Positions 48,754-57,193 of a DNA stretch of 64,000 nt are shown piece by piece. A model generated the notes under the pieces. The model searched no databases, was not told the origin of the DNA, and saw only the letters and a list, made by a program, of their open reading frames with translations. Position 1 is the first letter of the stretch, and each line of letters starts with the position of its first letter. The DNA comes from JACDAN01 sp036380355 (GTDB taxonomy: Bacteria > Actinomycetota > Thermoleophilia > Gaiellales > Gaiellaceae), in assembly GCA_036380355.1 (NCBI GenBank), contig DASVEW010000045.1, positions 27,862-91,861 of the forward strand. Direction: 5' to 3'. The translations under genes were made by a program, and so were the position numbers.

Positions 48754-49970
48754 TTCTGCCGCCCCAGCCCGTCCACGTGCGAGAGTCCCGGCGTGCGCTC
48801 GATCAGCTCGCCGAGCGAGCGTCGTTCACCGAGGAGCGTGAGCCCGGCCAGCGCGCCGATCGCCAGCCAGCGGCCCCGTTCCGTGAGTCGACTCACGGAA
48901 CTCAAGCCTAGCATCGCGCCCAGCGCGTTCGATCCGGCGTCACCCAACATCGTCCTCTCGCGAAGATCGTAGGGAAGCAGGAGGACGGCGACTCGGACCG
49001 GGGCGCGCGTCAGGACGGCCCCGGCGAGGTAGGCCTTGAGGGCGCGGCCGGGCCGCGTGTCGAGCTGGTTCAGGAAGTTCGCGGCGAGCCCGACGAGGAT
49101 CGCGCCGGAGAGCTTCCGGGTGGCGAGGAGGCCGACGAGCGGAATGCCGACCAGCTTCGCGACGCCCGTTGTCGTTCCGGAGCCGATGTGCGCGCGGAAC
49201 CCACGCTCAGGACCACTCCAGAAGTCGTCCGCCAAGCCGAGCGCCGCGACGAGGGCGACCGTCGGATTCCGCCGGGCTCCGAGCACCGCGCCGACGAGCG
49301 GCAGCCGGAGGCCGCGAAAGTTCCTCGCCTGCGGGCCGCACGCCAGGATCGCGTCCAGCAGCTGGCGGCCGCGATGCAGGAACCCCGAGACGTCGCGGCC
49401 GGTGGCGCGGTGGCGGAGCGGAAGCGCGACCTCTGCGATCGAGATCCCGGCACGGGCGGCGTCGATCGAGGCGCCCACCTCGCAGCCGAAGCCGGCCGCG
49501 AGCGGGAAGCACGCTGCGCGCGCCTCCTCCGAGAACACGCGCTGGCCGGACAACGGCTCGACCGGGACGAACCCGGAGCGCCGCCGGATCAGCGCCTTCG
49601 CCGCCCGCTTCGCGATCCCGAAGCCGCCGCCCTGCCGCTCGGCGAAGACGGCGATCGCGAGGCCTGCGTCCGCCTCCACGAGCGGCCGCAGGTCGCCGTC
49701 GAGGTCCGCGTCGCAGACGAGGAGCGCCCCGGCCGGCGCCTCGCGCTCGGCGAGGGTCAGGGCCTGACCCTTCCCCCGCGCCGGCAGCCGAAGCACGAGC
49801 GCCCCCGCTTGCTCGGCAACGCGAGCCGTGCCGTCGGTCGAACCGTCGTCCGCCACGATCACCTCGGCGGCGGGAAACTGGTCGCGCAGCCGCTCCACGG
49901 TCGCCCGTATCCGCCCGGCTTCGTTCCGCGCCGCGATCAGGACGACGACGGGAGTAGAGCTCTTAGCCAC
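48750..49970 (-). CDS. Fusion of GT2 glycosyltransferase and MraY/WecA-like domain
   Basis: 406 residues from GTG. Residues 1 to about 200 are a GT-A glycosyltransferase 2 domain (VLIAARNEAGRI, VIVADDGSTDGT, LVCDADLDGD). Residues about 210-406 are membrane-embedded and resemble the polyprenyl-phosphate sugar-1-phosphate transferase family: LADDFW, NFLNQLDTRPGRALK, and MLGDAGSNALGA, which correspond to the MraY/WecA DD, NxxD and GDxGS motifs. The MraY-like half seems shortened at its N-terminus. It lies between steB-like and pyrG with overlaps on both sides. Probable role in a lipid-linked glycan; substrate unknown. Confidence 0.75.
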   Translation of the reverse strand: MAKSSTPVVVLIAARNEAGRIRATVERLRDQFPAAEVIVADDGSTDGTARVAEQAGALVLRLPARGKGQALTLAEREAPAGALLVCDADLDGDLRPLVEADAGLAIAVFAERQGGGFGIAKRAAKALIRRRSGFVPVEPLSGQRVFSEEARAACFPLAAGFGCEVGASIDAARAGISIAEVALPLRHRATGRDVSGFLHRGRQLLDAILACGPQARNFRGLRLPLVGAVLGARRNPTVALVAALGLADDFWSGPERGFRAHIGSGTTTGVAKLVGIPLVGLLATRKLSGAILVGLAANFLNQLDTRPGRALKAYLAGAVLTRAPVRVAVLLLPYDLRERTMLGDAGSNALGAMLGLSSVSRLTERGRWLAIGALAGLTLLGERRSLGELIERTPGLSHVDGLGRQK

Positions 49971-50844
49971 CCGGCAGCGGCGCCAGCGGCAGTGGCTCGA
50001 CCGGCGGCAGCCGGCCGCTCTCCGCGGTTCGCTTCAACCCGTAGTGGCCCCGCTCGCCGCCGGCCAGCAGGGTCGCGAGCGCTACGCGGCCCACGGTCAG
50101 GTTCACCGAATCGACGCTCGAGAGGCTGTTGGCTTTGTAGACGCCGATCCGCGACGGCCGCTCGTCGGAGCGCTCGATCCCGACCACCGGGACGCCCGCG
50201 GCGACCAGCCCGCTGTAGATGCCGTCGACGAGGCGCCGCGTCGCGGTGTCGCTGACCACGCCGGTCACCGCCACGACGACCCCGTCGGCCTGGACGAAGC
50301 TCACACCACGGTGGTCCTGGACGAGCACCGGCGTGAGCGCGTCCCAGAAGGGTGTCTCTCCGCCCTCGACGAGCTCCTCGCCCAGGCGCCGGCCGACCTC
50401 CTCGAGCGACGGCTCGGGCGAGCGTCTCCCGAGCGCTCCCGCGATCTCCTCCGCGTCCACGGGAAGCTCGAGCGCCTCCATCTCCACGAGCGCCGGTGCC
50501 GACGCGTCGCTCAGCGTCTGCTCGACCGCGTCGAGGAGTCCCTCGTCGGACGGACCGACGAAGAGCATCGCGACACGCTTCGCTCGCAGGCGGCCGTTCA
50601 TGACGACGGGGTACGTCAGCTCGAGGTAGTCCTCCGCGGCCTCCTGCTGCCGGCGCATGAGCTCGGCCTCCGCGACAAGGTCCTTCGTCCGCTGATCCAG
50701 CTCGGCGATCCGCTCGTTGAGCACGCGCCGCTCGCTTCCTTCCACGTCCGTCCTCGCCGCCAGGCCGGCGCCGACGAGGATGCCGATGATCAGCGCCAGG
50801 AAGACGGCCGCCAGAGAGGCGACGTGGTAGCGGAGGTCGAACAC
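49963..50844 (-). CDS. SteB/MctB-like membrane protein (DUF3186)
   Basis: 293 residues. The N-terminus (FDLRYHVASLAAVFLALIIGILVGAGL) is diagnostic of the MctB/SteB family: one membrane helix, then a coiled coil (residues about 35-75) and an extracytoplasmic domain. MctB was described as a copper-handling porin-like protein in Mycobacterium; SteB in Corynebacterium works with SteA in cell separation. The adjacency to steA here favours the latter role. Confidence 0.87.
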   Translation of the reverse strand: MFDLRYHVASLAAVFLALIIGILVGAGLAARTDVEGSERRVLNERIAELDQRTKDLVAEAELMRRQQEAAEDYLELTYPVVMNGRLRAKRVAMLFVGPSDEGLLDAVEQTLSDASAPALVEMEALELPVDAEEIAGALGRRSPEPSLEEVGRRLGEELVEGGETPFWDALTPVLVQDHRGVSFVQADGVVVAVTGVVSDTATRRLVDGIYSGLVAAGVPVVGIERSDERPSRIGVYKANSLSSVDSVNLTVGRVALATLLAGGERGHYGLKRTAESGRLPPVEPLPLAPLPGG

Positions 50845-50869
50845 GGGCGCCTTAATCTAGTTACGCGGA

Positions 50870-50887
50870 GCCAGACTGAAGTCTGGC
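50870..50887. terminator. Hairpin downstream of steA-like gene
   Basis: GCCAGAC-tgaa-GTCTGGC, a perfect 7-bp stem with a 4-nt loop between the steA-like stop and the steB-like start. No T-run follows, so it may be an attenuator, mRNA processing site or palindromic repeat. Confidence 0.45.
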
Positions 50888-50896
50888 ACCGCCGAA

Positions 50897-52027
50897 TCAA
50901 AAGCCCAGCAAATCGCGCAATCGCAGTCCGAGCAGCTCGAAGACCGACCGGAGCTGCGGGGAGACGGCGACGGCGACGACGAGCGCACCGAGCCCGGCCG
51001 CCGCGAAGAGGACGAGCGGCCAGATCCCCACCTGCCGGCTGACGAGCCGCGAGACGCCCTTCGCGTCCACGAGAATCTCGCCCACGCGCAGACGGGTGAG
51101 GAACGTCGACGACATCCCGGAGCGGTTCCGCTCGAGGAACTCGATCAGGTTGAAGTGCGCCCCGACGGCCACGATCAGCTCGGCGCCCTTCTCGTACGCG
51201 AGGAGGAGCGCGACGTCCTCGCTCGTCGCCGGCGCGGGGACGATGTGGTGGGCGACGCCGAGCGCCTTCACCCGCTCCGCGCCCGGAGCCGTGCCGCTTT
51301 CGTAGGCGTGGATCAGGACCTCCGCCCCGGACCCGAGCGCCTCGTCGGAGACGGAGTCCATGTCGCCGACGATCACGTCCGGCGTGTACCCGGCCTCGAG
51401 CAGCGCGTCGGCGCCGCCGTCCACAGCGACGAGCACCGGGCGGAAGTCGCGGACGTACGGGCGCACGATCCGCAGGTCGCGCTTGTGGCCGGGCCCGCGG
51501 ACCACGACGAGCGCGTGGCGATCCCGGAATCTCGTCTCGAGAGCCGGGAAGCCGATCCCCTCGGAGAGCAGCCGCCCCTCGTCCCGCAGGTAGCGCATCG
51601 TGTTCTCGGCGAACGTCTCGAGGGCCTCCGTGACCCGCCCGCGCTGCTCGCGGAGAGCGTCCGCGAGCTCGTCCGCGCGCAGCTCCCGGCCTGAGGCGAC
51701 TCGGGTGCCGTTCCGGAAGAGGCTCGAGCCGCGAACGGTGATCAGCTCGCCGTCGCCGACCGACTCGAACAGGTCGGCGCCCGGCGCGTCGATGAGCTTC
51801 ACCCCGCCGCGGACGAGGAGCAGCGGCCCCGGGTTCGGATACCGGCCGGTCTGCGAGTCGGCGACGTTGACGACGACGCGGACGCCGGACTCGATCAGCT
51901 CCTCCGCCGAGACCCGGTCGAGGTCGGCGTGGTCGATGATCGCGATGTCGTCGGCGGAGAGCCGGCGGACGAGGTGCTTCGTCCGCCGGTCGAGTCGCGC
52001 GTGTCCCTTGTACTCGACGAAGCTCAT
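50897..52027 (-). CDS. steA: SteA-like cytokinetic ring protein
   Basis: 376 residues from ATG overlapping the recN stop (ATGA). Cytoplasmic thiamin-pyrophosphokinase-like core (VAVDGGADALLEAGYTPDVIVGDMDSVSDEAL) preceded by an N-terminal domain (HARLDRRTKHLVRRL, ADSQTGRYPNPGPLLL), with one C-terminal membrane helix (WPLVLFAAAGLGALVVAVAV). This is the SteA layout known from Corynebacterium, where SteA/SteB affect daughter cell separation. The gene order recN-steA-steB matches other actinobacteria. Confidence 0.92.
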   Translation of the reverse strand: MSFVEYKGHARLDRRTKHLVRRLSADDIAIIDHADLDRVSAEELIESGVRVVVNVADSQTGRYPNPGPLLLVRGGVKLIDAPGADLFESVGDGELITVRGSSLFRNGTRVASGRELRADELADALREQRGRVTEALETFAENTMRYLRDEGRLLSEGIGFPALETRFRDRHALVVVRGPGHKRDLRIVRPYVRDFRPVLVAVDGGADALLEAGYTPDVIVGDMDSVSDEALGSGAEVLIHAYESGTAPGAERVKALGVAHHIVPAPATSEDVALLLAYEKGAELIVAVGAHFNLIEFLERNRSGMSSTFLTRLRVGEILVDAKGVSRLVSRQVGIWPLVLFAAAGLGALVVAVAVSPQLRSVFELLGLRLRDLLGF

Positions 52028-53715
52028 CGAACGGTCGAGAGAAACTCTCGACCGCCGAGCATACGTTCAAGCTCCTCGCGCCGCTCCGCTTCGGCGAGCT
52101 CCTCGATGCGGGTGTGCGTCGGGTCGCCGGGCACCTTCTCCACGCGGAGATGCCGGTCGGCGACGCTCGCGATCTGCGGCAGGTGCGTGATCGTCACCAC
52201 CTGCGAGCGCTCGCCGAGCCTCCGGAGGGTCTGGGCGACCGCGTGCGCCGTCTGCCCGCCGATCCCCGCGTCGATCTCGTCGAAGACCAGCGTCATCCAA
52301 GGCGCCGACTCGGCGGCGCCGACCGAGCAGGTGCCGGCTCCGCCGGCGCGTCCGGAGGCTTCTGCGCCGGCCGCCGCCGCGAGCGCGAGCGCGACGCGGC
52401 TGAGCTCGCCGCCGGATGCCGTCTCGGCGACTGGCGCAAACGGAAGGCCGGGGTTGGGCCGGATCAGGAACGTGACGTCGTCTCGGCCGGTCGAGCAAAG
52501 GTCGCGGTCGGCGAGCTCGACGTGGAACTCGCCGTCGCCGAGGCCGATCCCCCGCAGCTCGGCCGCGACGGCGTCGGCGAAGCGCGGTACGGCAGCCGTG
52601 CGCGCCGCATGGAGCTCCGAGGCCAGCGCCTGGACACGAGCCTGTGCCTCCGCGAGCTGCGCCGCCGCCTCCGCCGCCGGATCGGCGCCAGCCTCCCTCG
52701 CGTCCAGCTCGGCGCGGGCCGCGGCGGCCCGCTCCAGCAGCTCCTCGTACGACGCGCACGCGAACCGCCGTCTGGCGGCCGCGATGCGCTCCAGCTCGCC
52801 TTCGACGTGCTCCAGCCGGTCGGGCTCCGCCTCGAGCGAGTCAAGGAACGCGCGCAGCTCGGCGCCGACGTCCGCGAGCCGCTCGCGCAGGTCCCGCAGC
52901 TCGGTCGCGGCGCTGGCGAGCTCGGGAGCGATCCGCTCCAGCGGGGCGATCGCGCGCTCGGCCTTCGCCGCGAGCAGCGCTGCTCCGTCGCCGTCCTCCG
53001 GCGAGAGCGCCTCCGCTGCCGCCGCCGAGCTCTCTGCGAGCTCCGTCAGGTGGCGAAGCCGCTCACGCTCCGCGAGCAGCGAGGTCTCCGTCCCGGCCTC
53101 GAAGCCGCTCGTGTCCTCGACGAGCGCCTCCAGCTCGGCCAGCCGCCGCTCGGCGGCGGCCGAGTCGGCGGCAATCTCGTCGTGCCGCCGGCGCGCCTCC
53201 GCGAGCTCGCGCCACGCAACTCGCATCGCTCCCCGCCGGCGCAGCTGCTCGTCGCCGACGAACGAGTCCAGCACCTCCAGCTGGTAGGCAGGTCGCGCGA
53301 GCCGGCGCTGCTCGAACTGGCCGGACATGCCGACGAGGAGCTCGGTTGCGGCCGCAAGGTCCTCGCGAGCCGCCGCCCGCCCCCAGGCGTACGCGCGGGT
53401 CCGCCCGTCCGGGAAGATCCGGCGGGCGAGCACCAGACCTGCCTCGTCCTCGGGCCGCAGCTCCGCGAGGGTCTCGAGCCCCTCCTCCTCGAAGAACCCG
53501 TCGGGAACCTCGAACTCCGCCTCGACGTAGGCCTCCCTCGCTGCCGCGCCGATTGACTTGGCGTCGCCCTTCGAACCGAGGAGCAGACCGACGGCCTGCG
53601 CGAGGATCGTCTTGCCGGCGCCGGTCTCGCCGGTGATGGCGTTCAGCCCCTCGGCGAGCTCGAGGTCGGCCTCGCGGATCAGGACCAGGTTCTCGATGCG
53701 CAGCCGGCGCAGCAC
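52024..53715 (-). CDS. recN: DNA repair protein RecN
   Basis: 563 residues from GTG. SMC-like ATPase in double-strand-break repair. Walker A in NAITGETGAGKTILAQAVGLLLGSKG, long coiled coils in the middle, the signature TASGGELSRVALAL, and Walker B in LVFDEIDAGIGG with the downstream TITHLPQIAS. The 3' end contains a 9-bp perfect hairpin (52033-52053) directly upstream of the SteA ATG. No LexA box is visible upstream. Confidence 0.97.
   Translation of the reverse strand: MLRRLRIENLVLIREADLELAEGLNAITGETGAGKTILAQAVGLLLGSKGDAKSIGAAAREAYVEAEFEVPDGFFEEEGLETLAELRPEDEAGLVLARRIFPDGRTRAYAWGRAAAREDLAAATELLVGMSGQFEQRRLARPAYQLEVLDSFVGDEQLRRRGAMRVAWRELAEARRRHDEIAADSAAAERRLAELEALVEDTSGFEAGTETSLLAERERLRHLTELAESSAAAAEALSPEDGDGAALLAAKAERAIAPLERIAPELASAATELRDLRERLADVGAELRAFLDSLEAEPDRLEHVEGELERIAAARRRFACASYEELLERAAAARAELDAREAGADPAAEAAAQLAEAQARVQALASELHAARTAAVPRFADAVAAELRGIGLGDGEFHVELADRDLCSTGRDDVTFLIRPNPGLPFAPVAETASGGELSRVALALAAAAGAEASGRAGGAGTCSVGAAESAPWMTLVFDEIDAGIGGQTAHAVAQTLRRLGERSQVVTITHLPQIASVADRHLRVEKVPGDPTHTRIEELAEAERREELERMLGGREFLSTVR
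52033..52053 (-). promoter_or_regulatory. 9-bp hairpin at the recN-steA junction
   Basis: GGTCGAGAG-ttt-CTCTCGACC (minus strand) lies in the last recN codons and ends 5 nt before the steA ATG. It could reduce or couple translation of SteA. Confidence 0.4.
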
Positions 53716-53736
53716 GCCGCCCAGGGTACGCAGGGC

Positions 53737-54513
53737 CTAGGACGCGAACGTGTCGCGGTAGCGACGGAAGAAGGTCATTTCCGGCAGGGTCGCGAGCAGG
53801 CTGGCGGCGTCGGCCAGCCGGACCTGGACCGAATCCCCCTGGCCCATCGCGCCGACCTGGTGACCGTCCGCGATCAGGGCGACCTCCACGTCGGGCGTCA
53901 GGTTGGACACCTCCAGCCGGCGGTTCCGGGGAACGACGAGCGGACGGACGTGCAGCGAGTGCGGGGCGACGAACGTGACCGCCATCGCGTCCAGGCCCCA
54001 GACGAGCACCGGGCCGCCGCCCGAGAGGTTGTACGCGGTCGAGCCGGAAGGGGTGCAGCAGATGAGGCCGTCGCAGGGGACGGTGCCCAGCTCCTCGCCG
54101 GCGATCACCCAGCGAAGCTCGACCATCCGCCCCAGCACGCCGCTGTGCGCGACGACGTCGTTCACGGCCGGATGGCGCTCTGTGCCGATCTCCACCTCGA
54201 GCGTCGGCAGCTCGACGACCTCGAACTCGCCGTCGAAGACGCGCGTGAGACCAGTCGTCAGGTCGTCCTTCCCCATCGAGGCGAGGAACCCGACCCTGCC
54301 GTAGTTGACGCCGATCACCGGCACGCCGGTGCCGAGGTAGCGCTTGAGGCCGCGCAGCATCGTCCCGTCCCCGCCTAGGACGACGGCGAGGTCGGGCGAG
54401 TCCTCGACGAGCTCGATTCCGCGCTCCTCCGCGAGGCGCCGGACCTGCTCCACCGCGTCCGCGACGTCGGCGCTGCCGTGCGCGATCACTGCGACGCGGC
54501 TAACCGACGGCAT
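53737..54513 (-). CDS. nadK: NAD kinase
   Basis: 258 residues from ATG 54513 (PSVSRVAVIAHG). Phosphorylates NAD to NADP. The GGDGT motif (residues 47-51, VVLGGDGTMLRGLKRY), the NDVVAHSG region, and DGLICCTPSGSTAYNLSGGGP are diagnostic. The start overlaps the end of tlyA by 14 nt. A longer frame begins at 54531 but adds a non-conserved leader. Confidence 0.95.
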   Translation of the reverse strand: MPSVSRVAVIAHGSADVADAVEQVRRLAEERGIELVEDSPDLAVVLGGDGTMLRGLKRYLGTGVPVIGVNYGRVGFLASMGKDDLTTGLTRVFDGEFEVVELPTLEVEIGTERHPAVNDVVAHSGVLGRMVELRWVIAGEELGTVPCDGLICCTPSGSTAYNLSGGGPVLVWGLDAMAVTFVAPHSLHVRPLVVPRNRRLEVSNLTPDVEVALIADGHQVGAMGQGDSVQVRLADAASLLATLPEMTFFRRYRDTFAS

Positions 54514-55261
54514 CGTCGATCCACTCGTCAAGGCCGACCGGAAGGCCCGCGCCCGGCCGGTGGGCGAGGTGGAGGAAGAACTCGCGGTTGCCCTTCGGCC
54601 CCGGGAGCCCGGAATCCACGACCCCCCGCGTCTCGGCGTCCCAGTCCAGCGCGGCCTCCGCCACCTCCCGCAGGACGCGGCGGTGGACGGCTGGGTCGCG
54701 GATCACGCCGCCCTTGGCGTCGGCGCGCCCTGCCTCGAACTGCGGCTTCACGAGCACGAGCGCCTCCCAGCCCGGCTCGGCGAGCCGCAGGACCGGCGGA
54801 AGCGCCTGGCGCGCGCTGATGAACGAGACGTCGCAGGTTACGAGGCTCGGCGCGAAGGGAAGCCCCTCCAGGTGCCGCGCGTTCACGCCCTCCATCGCCG
54901 TCACGCGCGGATCCTCTCGCAGGCGTTCGTGCAGCTGTGCTCGGCCGACGTCGAGCGCGATCACCCGGCGCGCGCCGCGCTGCAGCAGGACGTCCGTAAA
55001 CCCGCCGGTCGACGCGCCGACGTCGACCGCGTCCCGGCCCGCGGGATCCACCTCGAGCTCGTCGAGCGCGTGCGCGAGCTTCTCGCCTCCGCGCGAGACG
55101 AACCGCGGCGGCTCGAGCACCTCCAGCGGCGCCGCGTCGTCCACCTGCTGACCCGCCTTGTCGAAGCCGGGCACGCGGCCGGCCATCACGAGCGCCTGGG
55201 CCTGGGCCCGCGACTCGGCGAGACCCCGTTCCACGAGGAGAACGTCGAGCCGCTTCCTCAT
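54500..55261 (-). CDS. tlyA: TlyA family rRNA 2'-O-methyltransferase
   Basis: 253 residues. An N-terminal S4 RNA-binding domain (RKRLDVLLVERGLAESRAQAQALVMAGRV, in parts) is followed by an RrmJ/FtsJ-like methyltransferase domain with VDVGASTGGFTDVLLQRGA (SAM motif) and the K-D-K-E-like residues in VLVKPQFEAG. TlyA methylates 16S/23S rRNA and its loss gives capreomycin resistance in mycobacteria. Divergent from mltG. Confidence 0.94.
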   Translation of the reverse strand: MRKRLDVLLVERGLAESRAQAQALVMAGRVPGFDKAGQQVDDAAPLEVLEPPRFVSRGGEKLAHALDELEVDPAGRDAVDVGASTGGFTDVLLQRGARRVIALDVGRAQLHERLREDPRVTAMEGVNARHLEGLPFAPSLVTCDVSFISARQALPPVLRLAEPGWEALVLVKPQFEAGRADAKGGVIRDPAVHRRVLREVAEAALDWDAETRGVVDSGLPGPKGNREFFLHLAHRPGAGLPVGLDEWIDDAVG

Positions 55262-55268
55262 CGGTCCG

Positions 55269-55275
55269 TAGGCTA
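55269..55275. promoter_or_regulatory. Symmetric -10 box between tlyA and mltG
   Basis: TAGGCTA reads as TAnnnT on both strands. Gaps from the hexamers to the starts are 6 nt (mltG ATG, 55281) and 8 nt (tlyA ATG, 55261). Confidence 0.5.
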
Positions 55276-55280
55276 GAGGC

Positions 55281-56087
55281 ATGGCGCGCTCTGCGGCTTT
55301 CGTGCTCGTCGCTGCCTTCCTGGGCCTCGCCGCGCCGGCGCAGGCGCAGGCGCCCGTCACGCTGCGCATCGTCTTCCCGGAGGGCTTCAGCGTCCGGCAG
55401 ATGGCCGACCGCGTCTCGGAGGTGCGGAAGATCGCGATTCGCAAGCGGCAGGTGACGCCCCGGCTGACGGGCGTCGCCTACAGGGCGGCCGCCGCGCGGG
55501 CCCGCGCGCCGCGCGCCTTCCGGCCGTTGCTGAAGCGGCGGAGCGTCGAGGGCTTCCTCTTCCCCGCGCTCTACGAGTTCACCCAGCACACCCGCGCGCC
55601 CGAGCTCGTCCGCGACCAGCTCGCGGCCTTCCAGGAGCGCTGGCGCGGGATCGACCTGCGCCCCGCAAGGGCACGGCGGCTGAACGCCTATGACGTGCTG
55701 ATCATCGCATCGATGATCGAGCGCGAAACGGCCGTCGCGGCGGAGCGGCGGCTCGTCTCAGCAGTGATCTACAACCGTCTGAAGGCGGACATGGCGCTCT
55801 CGATCGACGCGACGCTCCGCTACGGCCTCGGCATCCCCGGCAACCGCCCGCTGACGAAGGCGCACCTCCGGAGCCGCAACCGCTACAACACGCGCCTGTA
55901 CAAGGGGCTCACGCCGACGCCGATCGGCAACCCCGGCGTGCCGTCGATGCGCGCGGCGGCGCGTCCGGCCCCGCGGAACTACCTCTACTACCTCCGGAGG
56001 CCGAACAGCGTGCGCCACTTCTTCACGGCGAGTGAAGAGGAGTTCTGTGCGAAGGCCCGGGAGTGGGGCTACACCGAGGACTGCTGA
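55281..56087 (+). CDS. mltG: Endolytic transglycosylase MltG (YceG-like)
   Basis: 268 residues, shorter than many MltG proteins, with an N-terminal signal (ARSAAFVLVAAFLGLAAPAQA) instead of a long anchored extension. LysM-like part IVFPEGFSVRQMADRV, then the catalytic region with EGFLFPALYEF, the catalytic Glu in IASMIERETAVAAER, VIYNRLKADMALSIDATLRYG, and the C-terminal PTPIGNPG...YLYYLRRPNSVRHFFTASEEEF. Terminates nascent glycan strands during peptidoglycan elongation. Its end overlaps a small gene on the other strand by 19 nt. Confidence 0.92.
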   Translation: MARSAAFVLVAAFLGLAAPAQAQAPVTLRIVFPEGFSVRQMADRVSEVRKIAIRKRQVTPRLTGVAYRAAAARARAPRAFRPLLKRRSVEGFLFPALYEFTQHTRAPELVRDQLAAFQERWRGIDLRPARARRLNAYDVLIIASMIERETAVAAERRLVSAVIYNRLKADMALSIDATLRYGLGIPGNRPLTKAHLRSRNRYNTRLYKGLTPTPIGNPGVPSMRAAARPAPRNYLYYLRRPNSVRHFFTASEEEFCAKAREWGYTEDC

Positions 56088-56227
56088 CCGGCAGCGACGA
56101 AGCGGTTCTCCTCTGCCGCCGACGGCTGGTGCTCGCTCCAGTCGTCCCGCTCGTCGTAGACGACCTTGCCCTCCGCGATCAGCTCCTTCGCGAAGTCGTA
56201 CGCCGTCTCGTTCAGCCTGCCGCTCAT
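56069..56227 (-). CDS. Small conserved-looking protein (52 aa) in the nusB operon
   Basis: Read from ATG 56227, which overlaps the polyprenyl synthase stop (ATGA), to TAG at 56069. The product is acidic and amphipathic (NETAYDFAKELIAEGKVVYDERDDWSEHQPS), with no membrane part. The translational coupling supports coding. The first half loosely recalls short omega-subunit-like or regulatory proteins but I cannot assign it. Confidence 0.6.
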   Translation of the reverse strand: MSGRLNETAYDFAKELIAEGKVVYDERDDWSEHQPSAAEENRFVAAGQQSSV

Positions 56228-57000
56228 CGCGCCTCCTTTCGCGCGCTCAACTCGGCCAGAAGCTCTGCGAGAACTGCAGTATCGGCGTCGATCGCGTCGA
56301 GCCGGGAGCTCGCGCGCACCTCGGTCTCCTCAGCGAACTCCAGGGTGGCCTTACGCCCCCGCTCGAGCACGAGGCCGTCGTCGTCGCAGAGATCGTCGAC
56401 GAGCTGGTACAGGAGGCCGTAGTCGACGCCGAACGAGCGCCAGGGACCTTGCAGCTCCGTAGGGACCCCGGCGACCCACAGGCCACAACCGACCGAGGCT
56501 TCGAAGAGCCGGGCGGTCTTGAGGCGGTTCAGCTCCAGCCGGTCGGCGCGGCCGCCGTCGATGTCGAGGTACTGGCCTCCGATCATCCCCGACGTTGCGA
56601 GGGCCAGCTGGCGCGCGACCTGGGGCTCCCGGTATTGGAGAGCGAGCGAGAAGGCCTCGGTCAGGAGCGCGTCGCCGGCGAGGATCGCCTGCGCCTCGCC
56701 GAAGCGGACGTGGACGGTCGGCCGGCCGCGCCGCTCCTCGTCGTCGTCCAGCGCGGGGAGGTCGTCGTGGACGAGCGAGAACGTGTGGACGAGCTCCAGT
56801 GCGGCGGCCGCGGCCAGCGCCTCGTCGGGCTCACCGCCGGCCGCCTCCGTCGTGGCGAGGCAGAGCACGGGCCGGATGCGCTTCCCGCCGCCTTCGAGGG
56901 CGTATCGGGCGACCTCCTCCAGCCGCCCGAGGTCCTCGGACAGCTCCAGCCCGGCGAGATAGCGCTCGACCGCGTCTCGAAGCTCGTCAGGGCTCCGCAT
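56224..57000 (-). CDS. Polyprenyl diphosphate synthase (IspA/geranylgeranyl-type)
   Basis: 258 residues, rather short. Trans-prenyltransferase that condenses isopentenyl diphosphate. The first Asp-rich motif is LVHDDLPALDDD, preceded by GGGKRIRPVLCL; the second is QLVDDLCDDDG; the LKTARLFE segment and the GDALLTEAF segment are typical. It may supply a precursor for undecaprenyl or isoprenoid quinone synthesis; chain length cannot be judged. Overlaps the genes on both sides. Confidence 0.9.
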   Translation of the reverse strand: MRSPDELRDAVERYLAGLELSEDLGRLEEVARYALEGGGKRIRPVLCLATTEAAGGEPDEALAAAAALELVHTFSLVHDDLPALDDDEERRGRPTVHVRFGEAQAILAGDALLTEAFSLALQYREPQVARQLALATSGMIGGQYLDIDGGRADRLELNRLKTARLFEASVGCGLWVAGVPTELQGPWRSFGVDYGLLYQLVDDLCDDDGLVLERGRKATLEFAEETEVRASSRLDAIDADTAVLAELLAELSARKEAR

Positions 57001-57193
57001 CGGTGGCGCGCTTCGCCCGGGCGATCTCGGCCTCGACGTCCTTGGCGATCTCGGACAGCTCGCTCAGGATCTCGATCGCCTGGTCGGGATCGGTTGCGGC
57101 CTCCAGCCGGCTGCGCGCTTCCTCCAGCCGCTCGAGGAGCTGCTCCGCCCTCGTCAGGTTCTCTTCGGGGTTCGGCTCAACCGGATCGCTCAC
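56987..57193 (-). CDS. Small coiled-coil protein, XseB-like by position
   Basis: 68 residues from GTG overlapping the nusB stop (GTGA). It is nearly all helix and acidic (LTRAEQLLERLEEARSRLEAATDPDQAIEILSELSEIAKDVEAEI, in parts). It occupies the slot where exonuclease VII small subunit (xseB) lies next to a polyprenyl synthase in many bacteria. The sequence only weakly recalls XseB and no xseA is in the window, so the name is tentative. Confidence 0.55.
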   Translation of the reverse strand: MSDPVEPNPEENLTRAEQLLERLEEARSRLEAATDPDQAIEILSELSEIAKDVEAEIARAKRATDAEP

